This document shows, piece after piece, positions 51,873 through 61,235 of a stretch of 64,000 nucleotides of DNA (positions are counted from its first letter, which is position 1; each line of letters opens with the position of its first letter). Origin of the DNA: Streptomyces sp. NBC_01262 (GTDB taxonomy: Bacteria; Actinomycetota; Actinomycetes; Streptomycetales; Streptomycetaceae); contig NZ_CP108462.1 in the NCBI RefSeq assembly GCF_036226365.1, forward strand, positions 9,656,501-9,720,500, written 5' to 3'. The notes beneath the pieces are model-generated. The model searched no databases and was not told the origin of the DNA. It was given only the letters and a program-made list of their open reading frames with translations. Position numbers and translations under genes: made by a program.

Positions 51873-52746
51873 ATGCGCTCGACCAACAACCCCCGCGCCG
51901 GCGACTTCTCCTGGGACGGCAGCCACAAGAACCACCGCCCCGGCCGCGCCCTGCGCGTCGCCCCCGACAGCCGGACCCGGCTCCTGCGCGCCGCCCAGAC
52001 CGACCGCTGCGTCACCTGCGGCAACTCGGTCGAGTGGTACCCCCGCCCCGGCGGCCGCACCGTCCCCCTGCACCCCCGAGAACTCCCAGCCGCCGACATC
52101 CCGCCCGCAGAACGCTGGAACATCACCGCCGGCCTGGCCCACCCCGGCCACGACGGCACACCGTGGTGCCGCATCCGCCACCACGCCCTGTGCCCCGCCA
52201 CCTGCCAGCAACCGCAGCCCCCTGCTGGACGGCCTGCGCCGCGACCTGGCTCTGAACACCCGACGTCTTAAGGACACCGGCACCTTCACCCCGCGCCATG
52301 ATCTGCCACCACCCGGCCCCGACCCCGCTCCAGCAGTCCCTGCCCGGCCGGTCGTGCACCTGTTGTACCTGCGCTACCTCGCCCCCGGCCCCCTCGACAC
52401 CATCCGCTGCGTGGCCCAGACCCGCACCCGCCACCGATGCACCCGCCCCGTCCTCGACCCTGGCGCCCTGCCCGGCACCTGGACGCTCATCCCCGTCGAC
52501 CCGCGGCCGCCCGGCCGCCTCCAGCTCCCCCTGGCCGACACCCTCATGGCCGTCTACGACCTGACCGCCCTGCCGTATGCCGACCAACTGCGCTGGCGCG
52601 CCCAGCGCTGCCCCACCCACGCCGCCACCCCAGGCGCCGCCGACACCGCCCGCACCGACTGGGAGCCCTTCAACCCCCGAACCCACCACCAGCACATCCA
52701 GCACCCAGTGCCCGACGCTCTCCCCGCCAGGCGGGAGCGGCCGTGA
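51873..52746 (+). pseudogene. DUF6083 gene with a frameshift
   Basis: ATG 51873 (MRSTNNPRAGDFSWDGSH) begins a DUF6083 protein with LLRAAQTDRCVTCGNSVEWY and LHPRELPAADIPPAERW. Near 52215 the frame shifts; the rest (LLDGLRRDLALNTRRLKDTGTFTP to HHQHIQHPVPDALPARRERP) is in a different frame up to 52746. The two halves make a normal-length product of about 290 residues. It is either a recent pseudogene or a sequencing error; the zinc cysteines are in the intact first half. Confidence 0.7.
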
Positions 52747-52880
52747 CTACACCTCCTGCCTACCGAGATCGCGGCCTGCCAGCCAGCTTCGCCCGGCAAT
52801 GTCGGCAACGGCGACCGCACCACCAGCCCGCAACGGCATCGTGGCCCTGGAACCCCCACCGCCGTCTTCGGAGACCTCCC

Positions 52881-53351
52881 GTGACCAAGACCCTGATCGG
52901 CACTCCCGACCCCGACCAGCCGTCCCAGCCCGTTCACAGTGACGTGCACGCCGAACGCATGGTGCTGGCCGCGCTGCTCACCTATCCGTCACTGACTGCC
53001 CACCTGACCACTGTGCTGGACGGCACGGACTTCACCGTCCCTGCTCACCGGCAGGTCTTCCTCGCTGCCACGGCCGCCCACGACCGAGGCCGACCCTGCA
53101 CCCCCGCGGACATCGCCACCTACCTCCCCGACCATCAGCCGACCGCCCCGGGCACGGTGACCGCACCCGAGTCCGAGCAGCTGATGCGCGAGCTGGCCGG
53201 CACGGCGCCGGCGGAGCCGGTGACGGTGTACTACGCGGCGATCGTCCGCGACCTGGCCGCCCTGCGCCGCCGCAAGAAGCCAAGGCCCCACCCCGAGGGA
53301 TTCCCGCCGGCGCCGATGCGCGGCTTCCTCACCGACGAAGGCGACACCTAA
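52881..53351 (+). CDS. DnaB N-terminal domain-like protein (156 aa)
   Basis: The product starts at GTG 52881 (MTKTLIGTPDPDQPSQP). It contains HAERMVLAALLTYPSLTAHLTTVLDGTDFTVPAHRQVF, the DnaB helicase N-terminal helical domain, and lacks the P-loop helicase domain. Stand-alone proteins of this type occur on Streptomyces mobile DNA beside replication genes. It may recruit a primase or act in element replication. The next gene, 13 bases downstream, is a UvrD-like helicase, so the two are probably co-expressed. Confidence 0.75.
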   Translation: MTKTLIGTPDPDQPSQPVHSDVHAERMVLAALLTYPSLTAHLTTVLDGTDFTVPAHRQVFLAATAAHDRGRPCTPADIATYLPDHQPTAPGTVTAPESEQLMRELAGTAPAEPVTVYYAAIVRDLAALRRRKKPRPHPEGFPPAPMRGFLTDEGDT

Positions 53352-53363
53352 CCCAAGCACCCC

Positions 53364-54959
53364 GTGCCCGCCCCTGACCCCACGGAGCACCCGCAGATGC
53401 TGCACCCCACCAACGAACAAGCAGCGGCCGCCGACGCCTTCCGCACCGGAGACCACCTCGTCCTCCAAGCCGGAGCCGGCACCGGCAAGACCACCACCCT
53501 CGCCCTGCTCGCCGCCACCACGCCTCGCCGCGGCCGGTACATCGCCTTCAACAAGGCCATCGCCACCGACGCCGCCACCCGCTTCCCGTCCACCGTCCAG
53601 TGCAAGACCGCCCACGCCCTGGCCTACGCCGCCATCGGCCACCGCTACCGGGACCGCCTCAACAGCCCCCGCCAGCCCGGATGGAAAACCGGCCAGGCAC
53701 TCGGCATCACCAAACCCGCCCGCATCGGCGGCCGCGACCTGTCGGCCAAGACCCTGTCCAACACCGCCCTGCGCACCGTGACCCACTACTGCCACTCCGC
53801 CGACCCCACCCTGGCCCGCCACCACGTACCCCGCCTACGCGGACTCGAGGCGGACCAACTCCACACCCAGCTCGCGGCCGTCGTCCTGCCCTACGCGGCC
53901 AGAGCCTGGGCGGACCTCCAGCACCCCGACCAGGGCGTCGTCCGCTTCGACCACGACCACTACCTGAAAATCTGGGCCCTGTCCGAACCCAAAATCCCCG
54001 CCGACTACCTGCTCCTGGACGAGGCCCAGGACACCAACCCCGTCGTAGAGCAGGTATTCACCGCCCAGCGCGATCACGCCCAGTTGGTGATGGTCGGCGA
54101 TTCCGCGCAGGCCATCTACGGCTGGCGCGGCGCCCGCGACGTCATGGCCGGCTTCGACGGCACCGCCCTGACCCTGTCGCAGTCCTTCCGCTTCGGGCCT
54201 CACCTTGCCACCGAAGCCAACCGGTGGCTCGCTATCGCAGGTGCCCCGATCCGCCTGGACGGCACCGACGCCATCCCCACTGAGCTCGGCACCGTCGATG
54301 AGCCCGACGCCGTGCTGTGCCGCACCAACGTCGGCGCCATCGCCGAAGTCATGCACCACCTCGCCGCCGGCCGCGGTGTCGGCCTGGTCGGCGGGGGAGA
54401 GGCGCTGCGGGCGCTGGCCACTGCTGCTCGCGACCTGACGGAAGGTCGCCGTACCTGGCACCCCGAACTCGTCCTCTTCCCCACCTGGGGCGAACTGCGC
54501 GAGTACGCCGAACACGACCCCGCCGGCCACGACCTGCTGCCCCTGGTCGACCTCGTTGACAAGCACGGCGCCGACGTCCTCCTGAATGCGATCAACCAGC
54601 TCACCCACGAACACCACGCCGAGGTCACCATCTCCACCGCCCACAAAGCCAAAGGCCGTGAATGGGCGAATGTGAAGATCGCCGGCGACTTCACCGCGCC
54701 CAAGGACACCGATCAGAAGGATGAAAACGGTCGCCCCGTTCCCGGACCGATCGAAGGCGCCGAGGCGCGCCTCGCCTACGTCGCCGTCACCCGCACCCGG
54801 CACCGCCTCGACCTCGGTGGCCTGTCCTGGATCCGCAATCACCCGGACGGCAACCCATCGACCACTCTCTCGGTACGTCTTTCCCGCAGCCCTGGGGGAG
54901 CGGATGGGCCACATCCCGTGCCGGCCGTAAGCACGGGAAGTGCAGCTAATGCCTCGTGA
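53364..54959 (+). CDS. UvrD/Rep-like superfamily 1 helicase (531 aa)
   Basis: The product starts at GTG 53364. Motif I is LQAGAGTGKTTTL, motif II YLLLDEAQDTNP, motif III MVGDSAQAIYGWRGA, motif IV SQSFRFG, and motif V/VI STAHKAKGREWANVKI with VAVTRTRHRLDLG. It is an SF1A DNA helicase, shorter than full UvrD (about 720) and without the usual large 1B/2B insertions. It may serve replication, conjugation or defence. It ends at the edge of the accessory segment; the PucR remnant begins eight bases later. Confidence 0.85.
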   Translation: MPAPDPTEHPQMLHPTNEQAAAADAFRTGDHLVLQAGAGTGKTTTLALLAATTPRRGRYIAFNKAIATDAATRFPSTVQCKTAHALAYAAIGHRYRDRLNSPRQPGWKTGQALGITKPARIGGRDLSAKTLSNTALRTVTHYCHSADPTLARHHVPRLRGLEADQLHTQLAAVVLPYAARAWADLQHPDQGVVRFDHDHYLKIWALSEPKIPADYLLLDEAQDTNPVVEQVFTAQRDHAQLVMVGDSAQAIYGWRGARDVMAGFDGTALTLSQSFRFGPHLATEANRWLAIAGAPIRLDGTDAIPTELGTVDEPDAVLCRTNVGAIAEVMHHLAAGRGVGLVGGGEALRALATAARDLTEGRRTWHPELVLFPTWGELREYAEHDPAGHDLLPLVDLVDKHGADVLLNAINQLTHEHHAEVTISTAHKAKGREWANVKIAGDFTAPKDTDQKDENGRPVPGPIEGAEARLAYVAVTRTRHRLDLGGLSWIRNHPDGNPSTTLSVRLSRSPGGADGPHPVPAVSTGSAANAS

Positions 54960-54966
54960 CGGCGGG

Positions 54967-55310
54967 CCGGGCAGGACGAGGTCACCGAGCACGTGCCCGC
55001 TGGATGTCGTACGCGCCTTCGAGCGGCCGCCGGGCCTCTACCGGCTCCCGGAGGTACTGCTCGAATACCAGCCCACCCGCCCCGGTACGGGCCGGACGGC
55101 GCTGGCCGGTCTCCTCGACCCGCTCGCGGACCACGGCGAACTGCTGCACACCCTCGACGCCTACCTCACCCACCGGTTCGACCGCCGGCGGACGGCGGCG
55201 GCGCTGCACGTCCACGCTCAACCCCGCCGACCCCCTCGACATGCAAACGCGTCGCCGCCGCGCTCGCGGCCCGGCGCATGGCCGGCCCACCGGCCGGTGA
55301 GGGGCAGGGC
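54967..55310 (+). pseudogene. PucR-type regulator remnant (C-terminal helix-turn-helix)
   Basis: Only the end of a PucR/CdaR-family regulator is present. It reads VVRAFERPPGLYRLPEVLLEY, DPLADHGELLHTLDAYL and HRFDRRRTAAALHVH, the C-terminal HTH_30 signature, then the frame breaks where NTVDYRL is expected. The 5' part is missing immediately after the helicase gene. It marks a junction between inserted and chromosomal DNA. Confidence 0.7.
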
Positions 55311-55488
55311 TGAGCGGGGGAGCCGCCGCCGACCGTGGCACCGGCCGCGGACGGTGGTGATCAGTCCTCGGGTCCGGCAGGCGGGACATTCCGCCTTGCC
55401 GGTGGTCCTGGCGAGTGGGGGGCGGTCGCCGGGACGCCTCGGCGGGTCCCGCGGTGAGGTCTTCCGGCGTGGTGGTCTCCGCCGGGAG
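55311..55488. other. Intergenic stretch
   Basis: No gene or strong hairpin is visible between the PucR remnant and the convergent rraA-like gene. Confidence 0.3.
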
Positions 55489-55971
55489 TCAGGCGCTCGG
55501 CAGCAGTACGACCCCGTCGTGGTCGGCGTGCAGGATGTCGCCGGTGGTGAAGGTGACCCCGCCGAACGTCACGGGTACGTCGACGGAACCCGCGCCCGCC
55601 TTCCCGCTCTTGCGCGGGTTGGTGCCCAGGGCCTGGATGCCGATGCCCATCCCGGCCAGGACGCCGCTGTCGCGGACGGCGCCGTGCACGACGACGCCGG
55701 CCCAGCCGTTGTCACGGGCCCGCCCGGCCATCAGGTCCCCGAGGAGGGCGGCGCGCAGCGAGGCCCCGCCCTCGACGACCACGACACAGCCCTCGCCGGG
55801 CGTGCGGAGCAGCTCGTGCAGCAGGGCGTTGTCCTCGGGGCAGGAGACGGTGCGTACCGGTCCGGCGAAGGAGGCGAGGGCCCCGTACGAGGTGAACTGG
55901 ACGTCACAGACACGCAAGTCGTCTCCGTGCTCGTCGGCGAGGTCGGCGGTGGCTATGGGGGTCGTGCGCAT
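55489..55971 (-). CDS. RraA-like protein (4-hydroxy-4-methyl-2-oxoglutarate aldolase family)
   Basis: A 160-residue protein with the RraA fold. It starts MRTTPIATADLADEHGDDL and has the conserved GDLMAGRARDNGWAGVVVHGAVRDSG loop with the catalytic region, then NPRKSGKAG and GDILHADHDGVVLLP. Members either inhibit RNase E or act as divalent-metal aldolases (HMG/CHA aldolase) and oxaloacetate decarboxylases. With the nearby dehydrogenase and aconitase an aldolase role is more likely than RNase control. It shares direction with the GntR regulator gene upstream. Confidence 0.85.
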   Translation of the reverse strand: MRTTPIATADLADEHGDDLRVCDVQFTSYGALASFAGPVRTVSCPEDNALLHELLRTPGEGCVVVVEGGASLRAALLGDLMAGRARDNGWAGVVVHGAVRDSGVLAGMGIGIQALGTNPRKSGKAGAGSVDVPVTFGGVTFTTGDILHADHDGVVLLPSA

Positions 55972-56148
55972 GGCTGCTCCAGGGGTTGGGTTCCGGCTCC
56001 GGTTCGATGAGCCGGGTGGGGCCGGGTAGGCCGGTGCGGGGTGTGGTGGGACGTACGGCGAAGGCGAGTGCCCGCACGAGCGGCGCGCGGACTGGCGGGC
56101 GGCCGTTCGTCCCTGCCGGGACCGCCCGTCCGCGCACGCCCCGTCCGC

Positions 56149-56835
56149 TCAGCCTCCGTCGGCGGCCTCGGCGTGTCCGAGTCGCCAGACCGCTGTCGCG
56201 CCCAGGCTGGTGTCGATGTGCTCGCGCATGATCGCCGCCGCGCCGGCGCCGTCGCCCAGGGCGACGCATTCGACGAGGGCGTCGTGCTCCTTGGCCTTCT
56301 GGTCCCGGGCGTCCTGGCCCGGGTCCGTACGCAGCGCCAGCAGTCGGTAGCGGTCGGCCTTGTCCCACAGTGCCTCCAGCGTGCCGATCAGCAGGTCGTT
56401 GTGGGACGCCGTGTAGATCGCGGCGTGGAAGCGGCGGTGGGCCACCAACTGCTCGACGCTCGGGTGGGGGTGCAGCGGGGCCAGGCCCTGCGCCGCGGCG
56501 CGGATGGCCCGGATGTCGGCGTTGGTGCGCCGTTCGGCGGCCAGCGAGGCGGCCAGCGGGTCCAGGGACCGCCGGATCTCCAGCAGGTCGCGCGCCTCCT
56601 CGGCCCGCAGGGGTGAGACCCGGGCGTCCCGGTGGGCGTCCAGCTCCACGAGCCCCTCGCTCTTGAGGCGGCGCAGGGCCTCGCGCAGCGGTGTGGTGCT
56701 GATGCCGATGAAGCTCGCGAGTTCCCGTTGCTGGATCACCGAGCCGGGCCCGAGCTCTCCGGAGAGGATCCGGTCGCGGACCTGGCGGTAGGCGAAGTCG
56801 CTCTTCGTCTCGTAAGCCTCAACCGGCTGCGACAT
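56149..56835 (-). CDS. GntR/FadR-type regulator with FCD domain
   Basis: A 228-residue regulator. The N-terminal winged helix has YRQVRDRILSGELGPGSVI and STTPLREALRRLKSEGLVE; the C-terminal FCD domain (about 85-220) includes DLLEIRRSLDPLAASLA and the metal-binding histidine pattern RFHAAIYTASHN with EHDALVECVA. FCD regulators sense small carboxylates and repress transport and catabolic genes. It is divergent from the ABC-transporter operon, and TTATAA-centred sites lie between them. Confidence 0.9.
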   Translation of the reverse strand: MSQPVEAYETKSDFAYRQVRDRILSGELGPGSVIQQRELASFIGISTTPLREALRRLKSEGLVELDAHRDARVSPLRAEEARDLLEIRRSLDPLAASLAAERRTNADIRAIRAAAQGLAPLHPHPSVEQLVAHRRFHAAIYTASHNDLLIGTLEALWDKADRYRLLALRTDPGQDARDQKAKEHDALVECVALGDGAGAAAIMREHIDTSLGATAVWRLGHAEAADGG

Positions 56836-56854
56836 GCGGCCCCCCTCTGGGCGT

Positions 56855-57040
56855 CGATGGTTATAACGTACCGGGTCAGCGTTGACTCCGCTACGGGAAA
56901 TCGTATGTCGATGCGCCTAGCGGGAACACCCCTGGCGGGCTCGTTATAAGGCATCGAAACCAGGTGATGGCAGTTGGCGGCGCACGCCGGCCGCGTGCGG
57001 ATTTGGCCGGAAGTCTTGACGCCATAGGTTATAACCGTCA
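56855..57040. promoter_or_regulatory. Divergent promoter with GntR-type operator sites
   Basis: Three TTATAA-centred sites lie between the GntR gene and the binding-protein gene: GGTTATAACG (56859-56868), GTTATAAG (56943-56950) and the perfect palindrome GGTTATAACC (57027-57036). TTGACG at 57016-57021 could be the -35 of the plus-strand operon, placing the last site over the promoter, so GntR binding would block it until inducer arrives. Confidence 0.75.
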
Positions 57041-57115
57041 CTGTTTGCGGCGACTCGCCTGAAGCGCATGTCTGGTCTCTTCAGCGCACGTCTGGTCTCT
57101 TCAAGGAGGAAGAGC

Positions 57116-58255
57116 ATGACCGCCAACCCTCGCAGAACCGTTCGCATACTCGGCGCCGTGGCGTCCCTCGCCCTGCTCGCCGCCTGCGGCTCCGGAGAGG
57201 CCGAGCCGGGCGCCGACAACGTCATCGAGTCCGGCAAGGCCCCCTCGTACTACCCCGCCGCGTACAGCGACGTCATCGCGGCGTCGAAGAAGGAGGGCGG
57301 CGCTCTCACCATCTACTCCAACACCGACCAGGAGAACTGGGCGCCGATCTTCCGCGACTTCCAGAAGAAGTACCCCTGGGTCAAGAAGATCTCCGCGAAC
57401 AACCTCGACAGCGACGAGGTCTTCCAGCGCGTCCTCAGCGAGCAGGCCACCAACGGCTCACCGGCGGACGTCCTGGTGTCCAACGCCTCGCAGGCGTGGG
57501 CCGACTTCGCCGAGCGCTCCGCAACCCTGCTGCCCTACAAGTCGCCCGAGCTGGCCAAGCTCCCCGGCAACGCCACGCTGCTGCCGAACGTGTACGCGAT
57601 GTCGATGGACCCGCTGTCCATCATCTACAACTCCTCACTCGTCACCGAGAAGCCCACCGGGCTGAAGTCCCTGGCCGCGATCGTGAAGAAGGACCCCGGC
57701 AAGTTCAAGGGCAAGATCACCACCCGTGACGTGACCGGCGCCTTCGGCTTCTCGGTCTCCCATGCCCTCACCGACGCCCGGCCCGAGGCGTGGTCGCCAC
57801 TGGAGACGCTGCTGCCGCTCGGCAAGGCCGAGTCGTCCTCCGGCACCCAGCTGGAGAAGGTCCTCTCGGGCGAGTACCTCGCCGGCTTCTTCGTCAGCGC
57901 CGCCCCGGCCTATCCCAAGGTCGAGCAGAGCGGCGGCCTGCTGGCCCTGACGTTCCTCGACGACGGCACGGTCGTCATGCCGCGCGGCATCGGAATCGCC
58001 GCGAAGGCCCCGCACGAGGCGACGGCGAAGCTGTTCACCGACTTCGTCCTCTCGGCGGAGGGCCAGCGGGCCGTCGCCGAGGGCGGTCTCACCTCGTACC
58101 GCGACGGCATCGAGGCCACCGACGGCCGCCACACCTACCAGGAACTGGTCAAGGCCGTCGGCGAGAAGAACGTCATCGCCGTCGAGTACACCAAGGTTCC
58201 CGACGCCGAGGTGAAGGCGTTCACCACCCGCTGGGACGGGCTCCTCGGCCGCTGA
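57116..58255 (+). CDS. ABC transporter substrate-binding lipoprotein (family 1, iron/carboxylate type)
   Basis: The start at ATG 57116 follows AAGGAGGAAG. The product is 379 residues with a lipoprotein signal (LGAVASLALLAACGSG, lipobox LAAC) and a periplasmic-binding fold typical of the FbpA/2-aminoethylphosphonate/thiamine group (KEGGALTIYSNTDQENW, then NGSPADVLVSNASQAW). These proteins bind Fe3+ or small organic acids outside the membrane. It is the first gene of the operon with a permease and an ATPase. Confidence 0.9.
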   Translation: MTANPRRTVRILGAVASLALLAACGSGEAEPGADNVIESGKAPSYYPAAYSDVIAASKKEGGALTIYSNTDQENWAPIFRDFQKKYPWVKKISANNLDSDEVFQRVLSEQATNGSPADVLVSNASQAWADFAERSATLLPYKSPELAKLPGNATLLPNVYAMSMDPLSIIYNSSLVTEKPTGLKSLAAIVKKDPGKFKGKITTRDVTGAFGFSVSHALTDARPEAWSPLETLLPLGKAESSSGTQLEKVLSGEYLAGFFVSAAPAYPKVEQSGGLLALTFLDDGTVVMPRGIGIAAKAPHEATAKLFTDFVLSAEGQRAVAEGGLTSYRDGIEATDGRHTYQELVKAVGEKNVIAVEYTKVPDAEVKAFTTRWDGLLGR

Positions 58256-58290
58256 TCCGCCGGACCCACGAAAGGCGCTGAGAGGAAACC

Positions 58291-60084
58291 ATGTCTGCCA
58301 CCACGACGCCGCCGTCGCCGTCGCCGTCACCGCCGAGCAGCGACAGCCCGCCCCGGACCGGCCGTCTTCCGGCGCCCCGGTACCGGCGCGTCCTCGGGCG
58401 GGGACGGGAGGTATGGCTGCACTACGCGGTCATCGCCGTCCTGGCGCTGCTCGTGCTCGCGCCCGTCGTCCCGGTGCTGTACCAGTCGCTGCTCGACCGG
58501 CCGCTGTACGAGGCCGGAGGAGTGCTCAGCCTGGACAACTACACCCAGCTGTTCACCGAGGCCGGCTTCGGCAAGGTGGCTCTCAACACGGCCCTGTTCG
58601 CGGGGCTCACGACCTTCTTCACCCTGATCATCGCGATCCCAATGGCGGTGGCCGTCGTACGGACGAAGATCCCCGGCGGACGGCTGCTGGCCGCCGCCAT
58701 GCAGTGGCCGTTCTTCATCTCCTCCCTGATCCTCGGCTTCGGCTGGATCACGATGTACGGCCCCGCCGGCTTCGTCAGTGTGAAGGTCGCCGACGTCCTG
58801 GGCAGCGTCCCCTGGAACCTGTACTCCATCCCCGGGATGGCGCTCACCGAGGCCGTCGCCCTGGCGCCGATCGCCTACACGTTCTGCGCGGGCGCCCTGC
58901 GCCAGAGCGACGCCTCGCTGGAGTCGGCCGCCCAGGTCTGCGGCGCCGGACCGCTGCGCATCCTCTTCCAGGTCATCCTGCCGATGCTGCGCCCGCCCAT
59001 CGTCTACAGCTCGATCCTGGTCGTCTCGATCTCCGTGGAGACCCTGAGCGTGCCCCTGCTGTACGGCCAGCCGGCCAACATCCAGGTCTTCTCGACCTTC
59101 CTCTACCGCAACGGACTTCAGTCCATCAACCCCGACTACGGCGTCCTCGGCGCGGCCTCCGCGATCATCCTGTTCGTCACCGTCGGCCTGGTCGCGGTCC
59201 AGGCAAGGCTCCTCAAGGACGCCCAGCGCTTCGTCTCCGTGCGCGGCAAGGCCACCCGCCCCCGCCGCCTCGACCTGGGGTGGCTGAAGTGGATCAGCCT
59301 GTTCGGGATCGTCTTCTACGTCGTCATGGGAGCCCTCGTACCCATCGGGGGCCTGGTCTTCCGCTCGTTCACCCTGATCTTCACCCCGCTCCAGTCCCCG
59401 CTGAAGACCCTGACCACGGCCAACTACGAACGCATCTTCAACTACACCGCCTACACCGACTCCATCATCAACAGCCTGATCGTCGCGGGCGTCGGCTCGG
59501 TCCTGGTCAGCGTCCTCGGACTGCTGGCCGTGATGGTGGCGCGCCGCTCCGCCTTCCGCTTCCGCCGGGCCACCGAATACCTGGCGCTCGCCCCGCAGGC
59601 GATGCCCGGGATCATCGTCGGCATCGGCCTGTTCTGGGCCTTCGCCTACGCCCCGTTCAACATCGGCACCGTGCTCCAGGGGTCCCTGTGGGCGATCATC
59701 ATCGGCTTCGGCCTGCGGGCGCTGCCCAGCGGATTCGGCTCCCTGGCACCGTCGATCATGCAGATCGGCCAGGAGCTCGACAACGCGGCCCGGGTCTCGG
59801 GCGCCGACTGGATCAAGGCCTTCACCATGATCCTGGCCAAGCTCCTGACCCCCGCCTTCGCGGGCGCGCTCGTCCTGACCTTCGTGACGATGCTCAAGGA
59901 GTACTCCCCGGCCGTCTTCCTCGGCTCCGCCGACAGCAAGATCATCGGTACCACGATGCTCGAACTGTGGGTCCAGGGCAACACCGGCTCCGTCGCCGCA
60001 CTGGCCACCCTGCAGATCGCCATCACCGCGGCCTTCGTCGGGCTCGCCGGACTCCTCCTGAAGGGACGCAACAACGATGCCTGA
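58291..60084 (+). CDS. ABC transporter permease, fused two-domain (FbpB/ThiP type)
   Basis: A 597-residue membrane protein with two halves of about six membrane segments each (for example HYAVIAVLALLVLAPVVPVLY and WISLFGIVFYVVMGALVPIGGLVF) and two EAA loops (AAQVCGAGPLRILFQVILP; AARVSGADWIKAFTMIL). A single fused permease works as a dimer-equivalent with the ATPase. The N-terminal 40 residues are proline- and serine-rich and cytoplasmic. Translated just after the binding-protein gene, and overlapping the ATPase gene by eight bases. Confidence 0.92.
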   Translation: MSATTTPPSPSPSPPSSDSPPRTGRLPAPRYRRVLGRGREVWLHYAVIAVLALLVLAPVVPVLYQSLLDRPLYEAGGVLSLDNYTQLFTEAGFGKVALNTALFAGLTTFFTLIIAIPMAVAVVRTKIPGGRLLAAAMQWPFFISSLILGFGWITMYGPAGFVSVKVADVLGSVPWNLYSIPGMALTEAVALAPIAYTFCAGALRQSDASLESAAQVCGAGPLRILFQVILPMLRPPIVYSSILVVSISVETLSVPLLYGQPANIQVFSTFLYRNGLQSINPDYGVLGAASAIILFVTVGLVAVQARLLKDAQRFVSVRGKATRPRRLDLGWLKWISLFGIVFYVVMGALVPIGGLVFRSFTLIFTPLQSPLKTLTTANYERIFNYTAYTDSIINSLIVAGVGSVLVSVLGLLAVMVARRSAFRFRRATEYLALAPQAMPGIIVGIGLFWAFAYAPFNIGTVLQGSLWAIIIGFGLRALPSGFGSLAPSIMQIGQELDNAARVSGADWIKAFTMILAKLLTPAFAGALVLTFVTMLKEYSPAVFLGSADSKIIGTTMLELWVQGNTGSVAALATLQIAITAAFVGLAGLLLKGRNNDA

Positions 60085-61207
60085 CGTCAAGGTCTCGCAC
60101 CTCAACAAGCACTTCGGCGCCAATGCCGTCCTCGACGACGTCGACTTCACCATCAGGGACGGCGAGTTCTTCACCCTCCTCGGCCCCAGCGGCTGCGGGA
60201 AGTCGACCACTCTCAACTGCATCGCCGGCCTCGAACAGCCCACCAACGGCGCGATCTCCGTCGGTGACACCCCCTTCGTGGACACGGAGAGGAAGCTCTT
60301 CGTGCCGCCCGAGGGCCGCAACCTGGGCATGGTCTTCCAGTCCTACGCCCTGTGGCCGCACAAGACCATCGCCGGCAACCTCGCGATGCCGCTGCAGATC
60401 CGCAAGGTCGACAAGGCCGAGCGGCGCCGGCTCATCGACGACGCCCTGGACAAGGTCGGCCTGCTGCACCTGCGCGAGCGCTACCCCCACCAGCTGTCCG
60501 GCGGCCAGCAGCAGCGCGTCGCCCTCGCCCGCGCACTGGTCTACTCGCCGAGCGTCCTGCTCCTGGACGAGCCGCTGTCCAACCTGGACGCCAAACTCCG
60601 CGAACAGGCCCGCGCCTGGCTCAAGCGGCTCCAGGAGGACCTGGGCATCACCACCGTCTACGTCACCCACGACCAGGACGAGGCCCTCGCCCTGAGCGAC
60701 CGCATCGCGGTCATGTCGAACGGCCGCATGCTCCAGGTCGGCACCCCCCAGGAGATCTACGAGACCCCGGCCACCGCCGAGGTCGCCGCGTTCGTCGGCC
60801 GCTGCAACTTCCTCCAGGCCACGGTCGCCGAGACCACCGGGGACGGTGCCGTCCTGAAGCTGGCGGCCAACGGCCAGGCGGTCACCGTCACCACCCCCCA
60901 GGCCCTGGGCGCTGGCCAGGCCGTCACCGTGGCCGTCCGCCCCGAGCGCCTGTGCGTCCTGGCCGCCCCCGACCAGGCGGCGCCGGGCGCCAACGTCATC
61001 AGCGCCGAGGTCCTCACCACCTCCTACCTGGGCTCCCGCTTCGAGTACGACCTCAAGGTCGGCGACCTGGTCGTCCAGGTGGTCAGCGACCGCGGCGGCC
61101 TCACCGGCCCCGTCAGCCTCGCCGTTGAGCCGCAGGCCTGCCTGGTCTACACCGACACGGTCGTGCTCTCGGAGGACGCCCGGGCCCTCCTGACCGTCAC
61201 CGGCTGA
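60077..61207 (+). CDS. ABC transporter ATP-binding protein (PotA/FbpC type)
   Basis: A 376-residue ATPase. Walker A is LLGPSGCGKST, Q-loop GMVFQSYALWPH, signature LSGGQQQRVALARAL, Walker B LLLDEPLSNLD and H-loop TVYVTHDQ. A C-terminal TOBE domain (about 285-370) is present. It completes the importer with the genes at 57116 and 58291. All catalytic residues are in place. Confidence 0.93.
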   Translation: MPDVKVSHLNKHFGANAVLDDVDFTIRDGEFFTLLGPSGCGKSTTLNCIAGLEQPTNGAISVGDTPFVDTERKLFVPPEGRNLGMVFQSYALWPHKTIAGNLAMPLQIRKVDKAERRRLIDDALDKVGLLHLRERYPHQLSGGQQQRVALARALVYSPSVLLLDEPLSNLDAKLREQARAWLKRLQEDLGITTVYVTHDQDEALALSDRIAVMSNGRMLQVGTPQEIYETPATAEVAAFVGRCNFLQATVAETTGDGAVLKLAANGQAVTVTTPQALGAGQAVTVAVRPERLCVLAAPDQAAPGANVISAEVLTTSYLGSRFEYDLKVGDLVVQVVSDRGGLTGPVSLAVEPQACLVYTDTVVLSEDARALLTVTG

Positions 61208-61235
61208 CAACCGCCCCCACGAACAGAGGAGTCAC

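Noticed and set aside
54940..56010. A 356-codon plus-strand frame from 54940
   Set aside because: Only its first third resembles a PucR C terminus; the rest is antisense to the rraA-like gene.
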